The notes under the pieces: model-generated
Told to the model about the DNA's origin: nothing
What the model saw: only the letters and a program-made list of their open reading frames with translations
The model's database searches: none
From: an uncultured Christensenellaceae bacterium
GTDB lineage: Bacteria > Bacillota > Clostridia > Christensenellales > Aristaeellaceae
Length of the DNA stretch: 64,000 bases
Assembly: GCA_905234985.1 (NCBI GenBank)
Contig: CAJOJQ010000017.1
Coordinates: 43,191-107,190, forward strand
Direction: 5' to 3'
Made by a program: the position numbers and the translations under genes
Shown: one piece after another, positions 48,615 through 56,663 of the stretch
How positions within the stretch are numbered: position 1 is the stretch's first letter
Layout: each line of letters begins with the position of its first letter

Positions 48615-49955
48615 ATGGACACCCCCATTTTTGATTTTGTACGATCATACCAGGAAAGAAGAAACATCCGCTTGCATATGCCTGGCCACAAGGGCAAAGT
48701 CCTTTTAGGCATGGAGAGCATGGACATCACCGAAATCGGCGGCGCGGACGAACTTTTCCATCCTGCCGGGATCATTCAAAAAAGCGAGGGAAACGCTTCC
48801 TCGCTTTTTGGCGCGGGCAAAACGGTGTATTCCACCGAAGGGTCTTCTCTCTGCATCCGGGCCATGGCGTATTTGGCGTTGCTTTGGGGGAAGGAACGGG
48901 GCCGGAAGCCCGTGATCCTGGCGGGACGCAACGCCCACAAGGCTTTTCTTTCTGCCGCCGCCCTGCTGGACGCGGACGTGCGCTGGCTGTACCCGGAACG
49001 GGAACAGCATTTGATCGCCTGCGAAATCACCGGGCAGGGGCTGGAAAAGCAATTGGAAGTCATGGCCGAAAAGCCCGCGGCGGTGTATGTGACCAGCCCG
49101 GATTATTTGGGGCACGTATTGGATATTGCGGCGCTTAGCGCCGTGTGCCGTCGGCATGACGTGCTGCTGCTGGTGGACAATGCCCACGGGGCGTATCTCA
49201 AATTCCTGCGGCCCGACCGTCATCCCATGACCTCAGGGGCCGACCTGTGCTGTGATTCCGCCCACAAGACCCTGCCGGCGCTCACCGGCGGGGCGTACCT
49301 GCATATTTCAAAAAAAGCCCCGGCCCTCCTGCGGGAACAGGCGAACCGCGCCATGGAGCTGTTCGCGTCCTCCAGCCCGTCTTATCTGATTCTGCAATCC
49401 CTGGACAAGTGCAGCGCTGTGCTTTCGCAGGACGCGGGCCGCATGGCGGCATTTGCGGAAAGAATTTGCAAAATGAAGGAGAAATTATCCGCCCACGGCT
49501 ATGTCCTGATCGGAGAAGAACCCTTCAAGATCACCCTTGCGGCCAAGGAGTATGGGTACACAGGGGACGAGCTTCACGATCTGCTGCGGAAGCAAAACAT
49601 CGAATGTGAGTTTTCCGATCTCGATTTTCTGACCATGATGGTTACGCCTGCCTTAGAAGAACAGGAATTGCAGCGGGCGGAAAACGCCCTGCTTTCTATT
49701 CCGCGAAAGGAACGGATTGAGCAAAAGCCCCCCGTCTTGCCCCATCCCCGGCGGGTGCTGTCCATTCGGGAAGCCATGCTGGCACTGACCGAAGAAATCC
49801 CCGTGGAGAAAGCGGCGGGCCGCGTTTTTGCGGATGCCCAGGTGGGCTGCCCGCCCTGCATCCCCATCATCGCCTGCGGGGAAGAAGTGAACGGAGCCGC
49901 CATAATGTGCTTCCGATATTATGGTATTTCATCCTGCCGGGTGGTACGGACATAA
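48615..49955 (+). CDS. Orn/Lys/Arg decarboxylase-family PLP enzyme, short form
   Basis: A 446-residue fold-I PLP protein. RLHMPGHKGK at the N-terminus, EIGGADELFHP and the PLP-lysine motif CDSAHKTLPALTGGAYLH (about residue 220) place it in the Orn/Lys/Arg decarboxylase major-domain family. It lacks the N-terminal wing domain of the large enzymes, as do the short Bacillus SpeA/YaaO types. The substrate (Arg, Lys or Orn) is undecided. I use ATG 48615. An in-frame GTG at 48603 lies closer to AGGAAG. Confidence 0.85.
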   Translation: MDTPIFDFVRSYQERRNIRLHMPGHKGKVLLGMESMDITEIGGADELFHPAGIIQKSEGNASSLFGAGKTVYSTEGSSLCIRAMAYLALLWGKERGRKPVILAGRNAHKAFLSAAALLDADVRWLYPEREQHLIACEITGQGLEKQLEVMAEKPAAVYVTSPDYLGHVLDIAALSAVCRRHDVLLLVDNAHGAYLKFLRPDRHPMTSGADLCCDSAHKTLPALTGGAYLHISKKAPALLREQANRAMELFASSSPSYLILQSLDKCSAVLSQDAGRMAAFAERICKMKEKLSAHGYVLIGEEPFKITLAAKEYGYTGDELHDLLRKQNIECEFSDLDFLTMMVTPALEEQELQRAENALLSIPRKERIEQKPPVLPHPRRVLSIREAMLALTEEIPVEKAAGRVFADAQVGCPPCIPIIACGEEVNGAAIMCFRYYGISSCRVVRT

Positions 49956-49957
49956 AA

Positions 49958-49997
49958 AGAACCGCGGCGCTGTAAAGCGAACCGCGGTTTTTTGTAT
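49958..49997. terminator. Bidirectional terminator between the decarboxylase gene and purB
   Basis: AACCGCGG/CCGCGGTT stem with TTTTTT on the right side and an A-rich left side, placed between convergent genes. Confidence 0.82.
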
Positions 49998-50005
49998 ATA
50001 GCCGT

Positions 50006-51445
50006 TTATACGTTGATTTCCTGGGCTTGCACGGTTTGGCCTTCGTTGTCCGCCAGAAGGGGATAAATGACTTCGGCCAAATATTGTTTGGTCTGTTTTT
50101 CGGCACAGCCGATGTAGTTTTCGGGTGAGAGGGAGGCGGTGAGGGTTTCCTCGTCCGTCTGGAAGGCCGGGTCGGCGGCGATGCGGGAGAGCAGGTCGCA
50201 GGGCTTGCCCTCCATTTTCACGGCGTTGGCGGCGGCGATGGAATGAACGCGGATGCGCTCGTGCAGCTCCTGCCGGTCGCCGCCCCGCTCCACCGCGTCC
50301 ATCATGATGTTTTCGGTGGCCATGAAGGGCAGTTCCTCCCGCAGATGCTTTTCGATCACCTTTTCGTACACCACCAGCCCGGAAGCGATGTTCAGGTACA
50401 GGGACAGCACCGCGTCGCAGCACAGGAACCCTTCGGCCAGGGACAGGCGGCGGTTGGCGCTGTCGTCCAGGGTGCGCTCAAACCACTGTTCGGCGGCAGT
50501 CATGGCCCCGTTCTGGGCGCCCACGATCAGGAAGCGACTCAGGGCGGTCATGCGCTCGGAGCGCATGGGATTGCGCTTGTAGGCCATGGCGGAGGAACCG
50601 ATCTGGTTCTTCTCAAAGGGTTCTTCAATTTCTTTCTTATGGGCCAGCAGGCGGATGTCGTTGGCGAACTTGTGGGCGCTCTGGCCGATTTGGGACAGGG
50701 CGTTCAGGACGCGGCTGTCCGTTTTCCGGGAATAGGTTTGGCCGGAGACGGGCACCGCTTTTTCAAAGCCCATTTTCCTGGCGATGAGGGGATCAATGGC
50801 CCGGATCTTTTCATCATCCCCGTGGAACAGCTCCACGAAGCTGGCTTGGGTGCCTGTGGTGCCCTTGCAGCCTAAGGGTTTCAGGGTGGACAGGCAAAAG
50901 TCGATTTCTTCCAGGTCCAGCGTGAGATCGTTGAGCCACAGGGTAGCCCGCTTGCCCACGGTGGTGGGCTGGGCGGACTGGAAATGGGTGAAAGCTAAGC
51001 AGGGGAGACCGGCGTAGGTTTCCGCAAAACCGGAAAGCGCCCGGATCACGGCGATGAGCCGCTTGCGGATCAATTGCAGAGCGTCCCGCAAAATCAGCAC
51101 GTCGGCGTTGTCGCCCACATAGCAGCTGGTAGCGCCCAAATGAATGATGGGCCGGGCCGTGGGGCACTGTTCGCCCCAGGCGTGGATGTGGGCCATCACG
51201 TCGTGGCGCAGTTTCTTTTCGTATTCCGCCGCGCGGTCAAAATCAATATCGTCCACATGGGCGCGCATTTCGCTGATTTGCTCGTCGGTGATGGGCAGGC
51301 CCAATTCCTGCTCTGCCTCGGCCAGGATGATCCACAGCTTTCGCCACAGGGAAAACTTGTTCTGGGCGGAAAACAGGTACTGCATTTCCTTGCTGGCGTA
51401 GCGGGTGGAAAAGGGGGAGAGGTAACCGTTATTGTCCTGCGGCAT
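50006..51445 (-). CDS. purB: Adenylosuccinate lyase
   Basis: Cleaves SAICAR and adenylosuccinate in purine synthesis. The 479-residue length fits the long PurB type. The lyase signature [10 protein letters not shown] (about residue 290) and the active-site segments [14 protein letters not shown] and [10 protein letters not shown] are present. Start 51445 follows AGGAGG by ten bases. Upstream in-frame codons cross the promoter. It is alone, away from other pur genes. Confidence 0.93.
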   Translation of the reverse strand: MPQDNNGYLSPFSTRYASKEMQYLFSAQNKFSLWRKLWIILAEAEQELGLPITDEQISEMRAHVDDIDFDRAAEYEKKLRHDVMAHIHAWGEQCPTARPIIHLGATSCYVGDNADVLILRDALQLIRKRLIAVIRALSGFAETYAGLPCLAFTHFQSAQPTTVGKRATLWLNDLTLDLEEIDFCLSTLKPLGCKGTTGTQASFVELFHGDDEKIRAIDPLIARKMGFEKAVPVSGQTYSRKTDSRVLNALSQIGQSAHKFANDIRLLAHKKEIEEPFEKNQIGSSAMAYKRNPMRSERMTALSRFLIVGAQNGAMTAAEQWFERTLDDSANRRLSLAEGFLCCDAVLSLYLNIASGLVVYEKVIEKHLREELPFMATENIMMDAVERGGDRQELHERIRVHSIAAANAVKMEGKPCDLLSRIAADPAFQTDEETLTASLSPENYIGCAEKQTKQYLAEVIYPLLADNEGQTVQAQEINV

Positions 51446-51488
51446 AAGGCGCTGTCCTCCTGAAAGTGCGTAATGGGAACCACGTAGG

Positions 51489-51533
51489 ATTATAACAAAA
51501 AAAGCTCTCCGACGCAATCATCGGAGAGAAAAT
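51489..51533 (-). promoter_or_regulatory. purB promoter overlapping a terminator hairpin
   Basis: The terminator of the gene at 51543-52289 (CTCTCCGA/TCGGAGAG plus T-run, minus strand, 51506-51533) overlaps a TTGCGT box in its loop. That box is 17 bp from a perfect TATAAT (51489-51494) driving purB. Confidence 0.7.
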
Positions 51534-51542
51534 ACGCAAAAA

Positions 51543-52289
51543 TCAGGAAAGGGGCCGAATCAGAATGAGAGGGGTCAGCTCGTCGCCCTGGCCGGAGGGG
51601 TTATCCTGCATGGCGTCCTGAATTTCCTCGTCGGTCAGGGGGAAGCCCTTGCACTTGCCTAACTGATCCCGCTGGAGGTCGTTGGCGTCCATGAGGACCA
51701 CGGGAATGCCGGTTTCCTTGTAAAGCTGGTCGCATAGTTCCCCGGGGTTGCTGGGATTGATGAGAGCCATTTCCTTGTATACGTCGAAGCTGGAGCGGAA
51801 ATAGAAGCCGTCGATGCCGCCAACGCCCTTGCCGCACACCTTGTAGAACACACCGTGAATGCCGAAGGGTTTCGTAATGGCGGAGCAGAAGACTGCCAGA
51901 AGCACCCGGGGCAGGCCGCAGATATCAATGACCAACTGCAGCTTGTAGGGTTCGTGCATGCCGACGCCGGTGTGGTTGATGCCCGCGAAGCGCCACAGCA
52001 GGTTGGCCCAGAAGCCGGGTTTCACTTCATCCCGGGTCTTCACGCTTTCCACACACATGCACATGACCTTCGCGCCGAAGGACAGCACGTCGCCCTCTTT
52101 GTACAGAGGCCGCACGTATTTTTCCACTAATTCCTTCTGGCTTTCGCCACGCTGGACGAAATGGGTCTGGATGGCGAAGCGGTCGTATTTCCGACCGTTC
52201 TTGCCGGTGACGGTGCCCCGGTCAAAATATACGATGCCGTTTTGTTCACGGCGCTGGTTTTCCAAATTGCGGGATGGGATGATGCCCAT
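51543..52289 (-). CDS. CofE-like protein (F420-0:gamma-glutamyl ligase family)
   Basis: A 248-residue protein like the clostridial proteins annotated as F420-0:gamma-glutamyl ligases. Matching segments include GVGMHEPYKLQLVI, SAITKPFGIHGVFYKV and PVVLMDANDLQRDQLGK. Clostridia generally lack F420, so the real substrate is probably another acid/amino-acid ligation and is unknown. GGAGG lies eight bases before the ATG at 52289. Confidence 0.8.
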   Translation of the reverse strand: MGIIPSRNLENQRREQNGIVYFDRGTVTGKNGRKYDRFAIQTHFVQRGESQKELVEKYVRPLYKEGDVLSFGAKVMCMCVESVKTRDEVKPGFWANLLWRFAGINHTGVGMHEPYKLQLVIDICGLPRVLLAVFCSAITKPFGIHGVFYKVCGKGVGGIDGFYFRSSFDVYKEMALINPSNPGELCDQLYKETGIPVVLMDANDLQRDQLGKCKGFPLTDEEIQDAMQDNPSGQGDELTPLILIRPLS

Positions 52290-52326
52290 GCTGTTTACCT
52301 CCAAATCATGGAAAGAATACGCGGAT

Positions 52327-52355
52327 ATTTTACACCTCCCGCGCATAAATGTCAA
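52327..52355 (-). promoter_or_regulatory. Promoter of the CofE-like gene
   Basis: Minus strand: TTGACA (52350-52355), 17-bp spacer, TAAAAT (52327-52332). Confidence 0.82.
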
Positions 52356-52389
52356 TCATCGCGCATAGGTTTGGGCGGGAGGGATGCGC

Positions 52390-52638
52390 GTGGATACGGC
52401 TCATTGGATCATGGTGGGGCTGACGGCGGCGTTGCTTGCGGCGCTGTGGCTGATTGCTGTTTTTTATTCGCCCAAAAGCCGGGGCTGTCGGTGGGGACAA
52501 AGGGTATTTTGGACGGCGGCCATGCTGTGGATCAGCGGCGGCCTGGGCGGCGTCGGACTGAACGGCGTCAACCTGATCGCGTCGAGCGTTTTGGGATTGC
52601 CGGGATATGCGGCTTTGTGGATGATCGCGAGATTGTGA
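52390..52638 (+). CDS. BofA-like small membrane protein
   Basis: An 82-residue protein with two or three hydrophobic helices. The C-terminal GGVGLNGVNLIASSVLGLPG resembles the BofA family, which inhibits pro-sigma-K processing during sporulation. I use GTG 52390, seven bases after GGGAGG. The ATG at 52384 abuts the Shine-Dalgarno. It is divergent from the CofE-like gene and followed at once by heptamer element F. Confidence 0.62.
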   Translation: MDTAHWIMVGLTAALLAALWLIAVFYSPKSRGCRWGQRVFWTAAMLWISGGLGGVGLNGVNLIASSVLGLPGYAALWMIARL

Positions 52639-52642
52639 GAAC

Positions 52643-52750
52643 AGAGTTGAGAGTGGAGCGTTGAGAGTTAATATTTATATAGTCATTTAACGTTTATAGT
52701 CGCAGTTGATTCACTATAATTATCTCAACTCTCAACTCTTAACTCTCTAC
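52643..52750. repeat. Heptamer inverted-repeat element F
   Basis: Left arm GAGTTGA, GAGTGGA, GCGTTGA, GAGTTAA (52644-52671), then TATTTATATAGTC. The centre ends ACTATAATTATC. Right arm TCAACTC, TCAACTC, TTAACTC (52725-52745). It lies between two convergent genes, five bases from the bofA-like stop and about a dozen from the germination gene stop at 52762. Confidence 0.82.
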
Positions 52751-52761
52751 CCCGAGACTGC

Positions 52762-53895
52762 TCAACTGCCCCTTAGCTGCACCGTCACCCGCACCTGCAC
52801 TCGTGCGGCGGTATAGACCTCCCGCCAGCCGAAGGCTTCCCAATCCTGCACCGTGAGAAAGCGCCGGACAGCGATTTGCCCAAAGCCGACGCCGTCGCAC
52901 CGCAGGGCCTGCAAATGAGCGATAAGGGACAGAATATCCTGTTCCAGCAGCGCCTGAACGGCGTTTTCGTCCGTCTGGCTGCCTTGGGGGTACTTGGCTT
53001 CGCAGCGAAGATCGACGCGCAGAACTGCTTGCCCAGAGGCGATATCTACGTTTAGGGCGGCGGGGCCGGAGGCGATGACGTGAAGGGGCACGCCGTCCAC
53101 CCGCACGGTGAGGGCTTCCACGTGGCCCTCCGTCAGGTGCAGCAGCGCCATTTCATAGCCGGTCAGATAACCGCACACGGAAACGCCGTCGGTGGCGGCT
53201 GCCCCGAACATTTCCACGGCCTCGATGCTCCGCCGGGGCAGGCCCCCCGCTTGGTCAGCCAGGGAGTTGTCCGCGTTTGGTTCGTCCGCGCTGGAAAAAT
53301 CGTTCACGTCGCCTAAGATGAATAGGGGATCCCGGAAGCCGCCGTCTAAATCCCGCCGCCCGGCGCACAGGTCGGTGTCCGGGGTGAAGCCCTTTCCGGC
53401 GTAGTTGGCTAAGGTGTTTTCCGCGTATCGGCTCAACCGCATGCCCACGATGGGCTTTTGATTCTCCGCGAATTGCAGGGCGCTGCCCCGGCAGATGATG
53501 ACGGCGGCGGAGCAGCGGAACCGGGGCAGGGCGTCGATTTGGGTGAGCAGCTTTGCGAAATCCTTCTGCCGGGCCGCCTCGTCCCCGATGACCACTTCCC
53601 GCACCTGGGAGAAATTCAGCCGCCGGGGCGTGGTGGCGTTCAGCATGGAAACGGCGTCGGTGAAGCTGTGGCCCGTGGCTTCCAGCTGCATATACCCCGC
53701 CTGGCCGTCAGACGACGCCTTACTGTTCCCGGCGGCGGAGGTATTGGCAGGCACCTTCACCGCAACGGTCACGTTTCCCGATTCCACGCGGTCAATGGCC
53801 AGCACGATCACCAGCAATTCTTCCTCTACGTTCCGCCCGGCGCAGCCGGAGAACAGGAAACAAGAAATCAGCAGAAGGCAAAAAAAACGCTTCAT
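52762..53895 (-). CDS. Ger(x)C-family germination lipoprotein (GerAC type)
   Basis: The C subunit of a nutrient germinant receptor in the spore inner membrane. The 377-residue protein has a lipoprotein signal ending FSGC (Cys18) and the family pattern VEEELLVIVLAIDR, LEATGHSFTDAVSMLNATTPRRLNFSQ and VVIGDEAA. Its ATG overlaps the stop of the B-subunit gene. Confidence 0.9.
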   Translation of the reverse strand: MKRFFCLLLISCFLFSGCAGRNVEEELLVIVLAIDRVESGNVTVAVKVPANTSAAGNSKASSDGQAGYMQLEATGHSFTDAVSMLNATTPRRLNFSQVREVVIGDEAARQKDFAKLLTQIDALPRFRCSAAVIICRGSALQFAENQKPIVGMRLSRYAENTLANYAGKGFTPDTDLCAGRRDLDGGFRDPLFILGDVNDFSSADEPNADNSLADQAGGLPRRSIEAVEMFGAAATDGVSVCGYLTGYEMALLHLTEGHVEALTVRVDGVPLHVIASGPAALNVDIASGQAVLRVDLRCEAKYPQGSQTDENAVQALLEQDILSLIAHLQALRCDGVGFGQIAVRRFLTVQDWEAFGWREVYTAARVQVRVTVQLRGS

Positions 53896-55016
53896 AGGGA
53901 ATCCCCCGCATCCGCTTTCTTTTTATTGCGGATCAGGCTGCACAGGCAAAGCAGAATCAATAACGCAAGGTAAGCGGACCCCCGCCAGGGCGCGGCGGCG
54001 GCAAGCATTTCCTGTACGCTGTCCGGGTCTATCACGCAGGCGGGCACCAACAGGAACAGCAGTGCGGCGGTGAGAAATCGCGGCGATTTTTGTTTTCCGC
54101 CGAATTGGGAAAGGGCAAAGGAGGCCTGGGACGCGCTGTAGGCGGCCGCGGTCAGCAGCAGGAGCATGAGGCCAATCACCTCCATGCTCCAGGCGGGTAC
54201 CGAGGGGGTCATATGCACCAAAATCAGCATGCGCCAGCCTAAGCTTTCCGGCCTTTGCATCACGTATACCGGCATGAGCCACACGCTCGCCGCATAGGTG
54301 ACAGCGCCTAAACCCAAAGCCAGCAGGGGGGCGCGAAGCATGGGAAAAAAGCGCTGGGGCGGCGCCTGATCCTCGCGGTTCAGCAGCGGCCACACGGCGG
54401 AGGCCAACCCGCCGCACATCCACAGCGCGCCTCGCAGAATGGAGGCGGGACCGTAGCCTAACAGCGGGAAGAAATGGGCCGCGCTGCCGTGGGGAACGGC
54501 GATGACGACGCAATACAGCAGCAGCGCGCCGATCAGCCATTTCAGGGGCCGGGAAAGGCGAGAAAGGCTCTCGTCCTCCCCACCCCCCAGGGCGCAGAAA
54601 AGCGCGGCGGCCAGGGCCACAGCCGTCCGCTCAAAATCGGGCATCACGTCCCGCACTGCGGCGCACAGGGTAAAAAAGGCCAGTTGAGCGTCCATGAGGT
54701 GCAGCAGGAAAAAGCAGAGGAAGAAGATTCTCGCCCCGCTCGTTCCCGCCGCCGATTCCGTCACCGACAGCCCCGGCTGCTTCCAACCGGCCAGAAACCA
54801 GCTTGGAAGAAAAAGCAGCAATAAGACCGGCAGCGTCAGGAGTGTGGAAAGATACCCCGGCGTACTCACCTGCCCGTACAGATACAGGGAAAAGCCGATG
54901 CAAAGCTGGGCGTATACGCTCAAAGCGTTCAACGCGCTTTTGTCCCGCAGAGCGGTCGTCTGCCGCTGGGCAATCATTCGCCCCGGGCTGTGAACGCTGG
55001 TTGTGGTTTGTCCCAT
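53892..55016 (-). CDS. Germinant receptor permease subunit (GerAB type)
   Basis: A 374-residue protein with about ten transmembrane helices of the amino acid/polyamine transporter-like spore permease family. It is the B subunit that probably binds the germinant. The ATG overlaps the stop of the A-subunit gene (TAATG), so A, B and C are translationally coupled. Confidence 0.88.
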   Translation of the reverse strand: MGQTTTSVHSPGRMIAQRQTTALRDKSALNALSVYAQLCIGFSLYLYGQVSTPGYLSTLLTLPVLLLLFLPSWFLAGWKQPGLSVTESAAGTSGARIFFLCFFLLHLMDAQLAFFTLCAAVRDVMPDFERTAVALAAALFCALGGGEDESLSRLSRPLKWLIGALLLYCVVIAVPHGSAAHFFPLLGYGPASILRGALWMCGGLASAVWPLLNREDQAPPQRFFPMLRAPLLALGLGAVTYAASVWLMPVYVMQRPESLGWRMLILVHMTPSVPAWSMEVIGLMLLLLTAAAYSASQASFALSQFGGKQKSPRFLTAALLFLLVPACVIDPDSVQEMLAAAAPWRGSAYLALLILLCLCSLIRNKKKADAGDSL

Positions 55017-56542
55017 TACGGTTTCTCCTTGTTTTGATCCCAGGCGCGCATGGGGCCGAAAACCTTATTCATATGGAAGGGATCGGCCATGGCCCCCCGG
55101 AGCCGCTGACGCCAGACGGGCATGCGCACCGCGCCGTCCGGGTTGGCGGGACGCTTGGGCGCGAAGGGTGAAAAATAGGGCTGGCCCAGGCTGGTCAGGC
55201 GGAACCAGCGCAAAAGCAAACAGAACAGCACCAGCGTCATGCCCAAATAACCGCCCGCTCCCGCACCGATAGCCAGGGCAAGCTGAATGATGCGGATGGA
55301 CAGCGTGAGGGAAAAGGAAGGCGCGGCATAGCTGCCCAAGCCGCTTAAGGCCACCACGATCAGCACCAGGGGACTGATCAGCTCCGCCTCCACCACCGCC
55401 TGTCCCAAGATCAGCCCGCCCACGATGGACAGGCTGGCCCCCATGGCCCCCGGAACCCGGATGCCCGCCTCGTTGATGAGGCTGAAAACCAGCAGCATGA
55501 TGAGCAAAGAAGAAAACAGGGAAAGGGGCACCTTGGCCTGGCTTTCGATCACCGAGGTGAGCAGGGACAGGCTCATGCCCTCCGGGTGGTACACGGTGAG
55601 GGCGATGAACACGGCGGGCAGCAAAAGGGATATGCCCATGCCAATCAGCCGCAGCAGCCGCAAAAATGTGCCGTACTGCCATCGCAGGGCGGAATCGTCC
55701 GGGGCATGGAAAAAATGCAGAAAGCCCGCGGGCAGAGCCAGGGCCTGGGGCGCGTTTTCCATCAGCAGCACGATCTGCCCCTCATTGAGGAAGCTCACCG
55801 CCCGGTCGGGTCGCTCCGTGGCGACCGCCTGGGGCAGCAGGGCGAAGGGGCTGTCTTCGATCAATTGCTCTAACATGCCCAAGCTGGCTACGTAATCCAC
55901 GTTGCAGCCCACGATCCGGCGGCGCACTTCCTCCGCGTTTTCCTTTCGTGCCACGCCGTCCAAATACAGCATGCACAGCCGCACGGGCGCCTTGTTTCCC
56001 ACCATCATCTGCTCGGAGATCAGCGCGGGGGTGCGAAGCAGACGGCGCAAAAGCACTGTATTATCCCGCAGGGATTCCGTAAATCCTTCATGGGGGCCCG
56101 CCACCACCGATTCGTTCACCGGTTCGCTGACGCCACGCTTCACAAAGCCCTTGGCGTCGGCAATCAGCGCGCCGGGCATGGCGTCCACGATCAGGGCGGC
56201 GTCACCGCTGAATACCCGGTTCAGCAGGGTGGAAAGCTGGGCCGTGGGCGTGATGGAGGCCAGGGGCAGCACCTGCCCGGTCAAATACGTGTCCAGGGGC
56301 GTGCCATCCGTGGGCGGTACGGCCTTCAAAAGCGGGTCCAACAGAAAGCGCTGGAGGGTTTCACCGTCGGTCAGCCCGTCCACATACAGCAGCGCCGCCT
56401 TTTGCCCCATGGCCTCGAACTGCCGCAGGATCACGTCCTCGCTATCCTCGCTATGGGACGCTTCCCGGATCAATTGCACATTCCGGGCGTATTGCTCGGT
56501 AATCACGCCGTCCCGAAGGGGCGTCCAGGCATTTTCTTCCAT
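55016..56542 (-). CDS. Germinant receptor subunit A (GerAA type)
   Basis: A 508-residue protein. The N-terminal cytoplasmic part contains LLYVDGLTD and KGFVKRGVSEPVNESVVAGPHEGFTESLRDN, the diagnostic GerA signature near residue 135. The C-terminal half has five or six membrane helices with the conserved PxG segment GIRVPGAMGASLSIVGGLIL. It responds to germinants with the B and C subunits encoded downstream. Confidence 0.93.
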   Translation of the reverse strand: MEENAWTPLRDGVITEQYARNVQLIREASHSEDSEDVILRQFEAMGQKAALLYVDGLTDGETLQRFLLDPLLKAVPPTDGTPLDTYLTGQVLPLASITPTAQLSTLLNRVFSGDAALIVDAMPGALIADAKGFVKRGVSEPVNESVVAGPHEGFTESLRDNTVLLRRLLRTPALISEQMMVGNKAPVRLCMLYLDGVARKENAEEVRRRIVGCNVDYVASLGMLEQLIEDSPFALLPQAVATERPDRAVSFLNEGQIVLLMENAPQALALPAGFLHFFHAPDDSALRWQYGTFLRLLRLIGMGISLLLPAVFIALTVYHPEGMSLSLLTSVIESQAKVPLSLFSSLLIMLLVFSLINEAGIRVPGAMGASLSIVGGLILGQAVVEAELISPLVLIVVALSGLGSYAAPSFSLTLSIRIIQLALAIGAGAGGYLGMTLVLFCLLLRWFRLTSLGQPYFSPFAPKRPANPDGAVRMPVWRQRLRGAMADPFHMNKVFGPMRAWDQNKEKP

Positions 56543-56613
56543 CCCCGGTTTTCCTTTCTGCGTTTTTACACACAGTATGGGGGAAAACGGCGGGTTTTAT
56601 GCGGAAAACGAAA

Positions 56614-56645
56614 AACCTGCCCGTTCATTTGCGGGCAGGTCCGGT
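56614..56645 (-). terminator. Intrinsic terminator of the 744-residue secreted protein gene
   Basis: ACCTGCCCG/CGGGCAGGT stem followed leftward by TTTTTCG, ~20 bp past the stop at 56664 and just upstream of the ger operon. Confidence 0.82.
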
Positions 56646-56663
56646 GGGAACGCATGCTGATGA

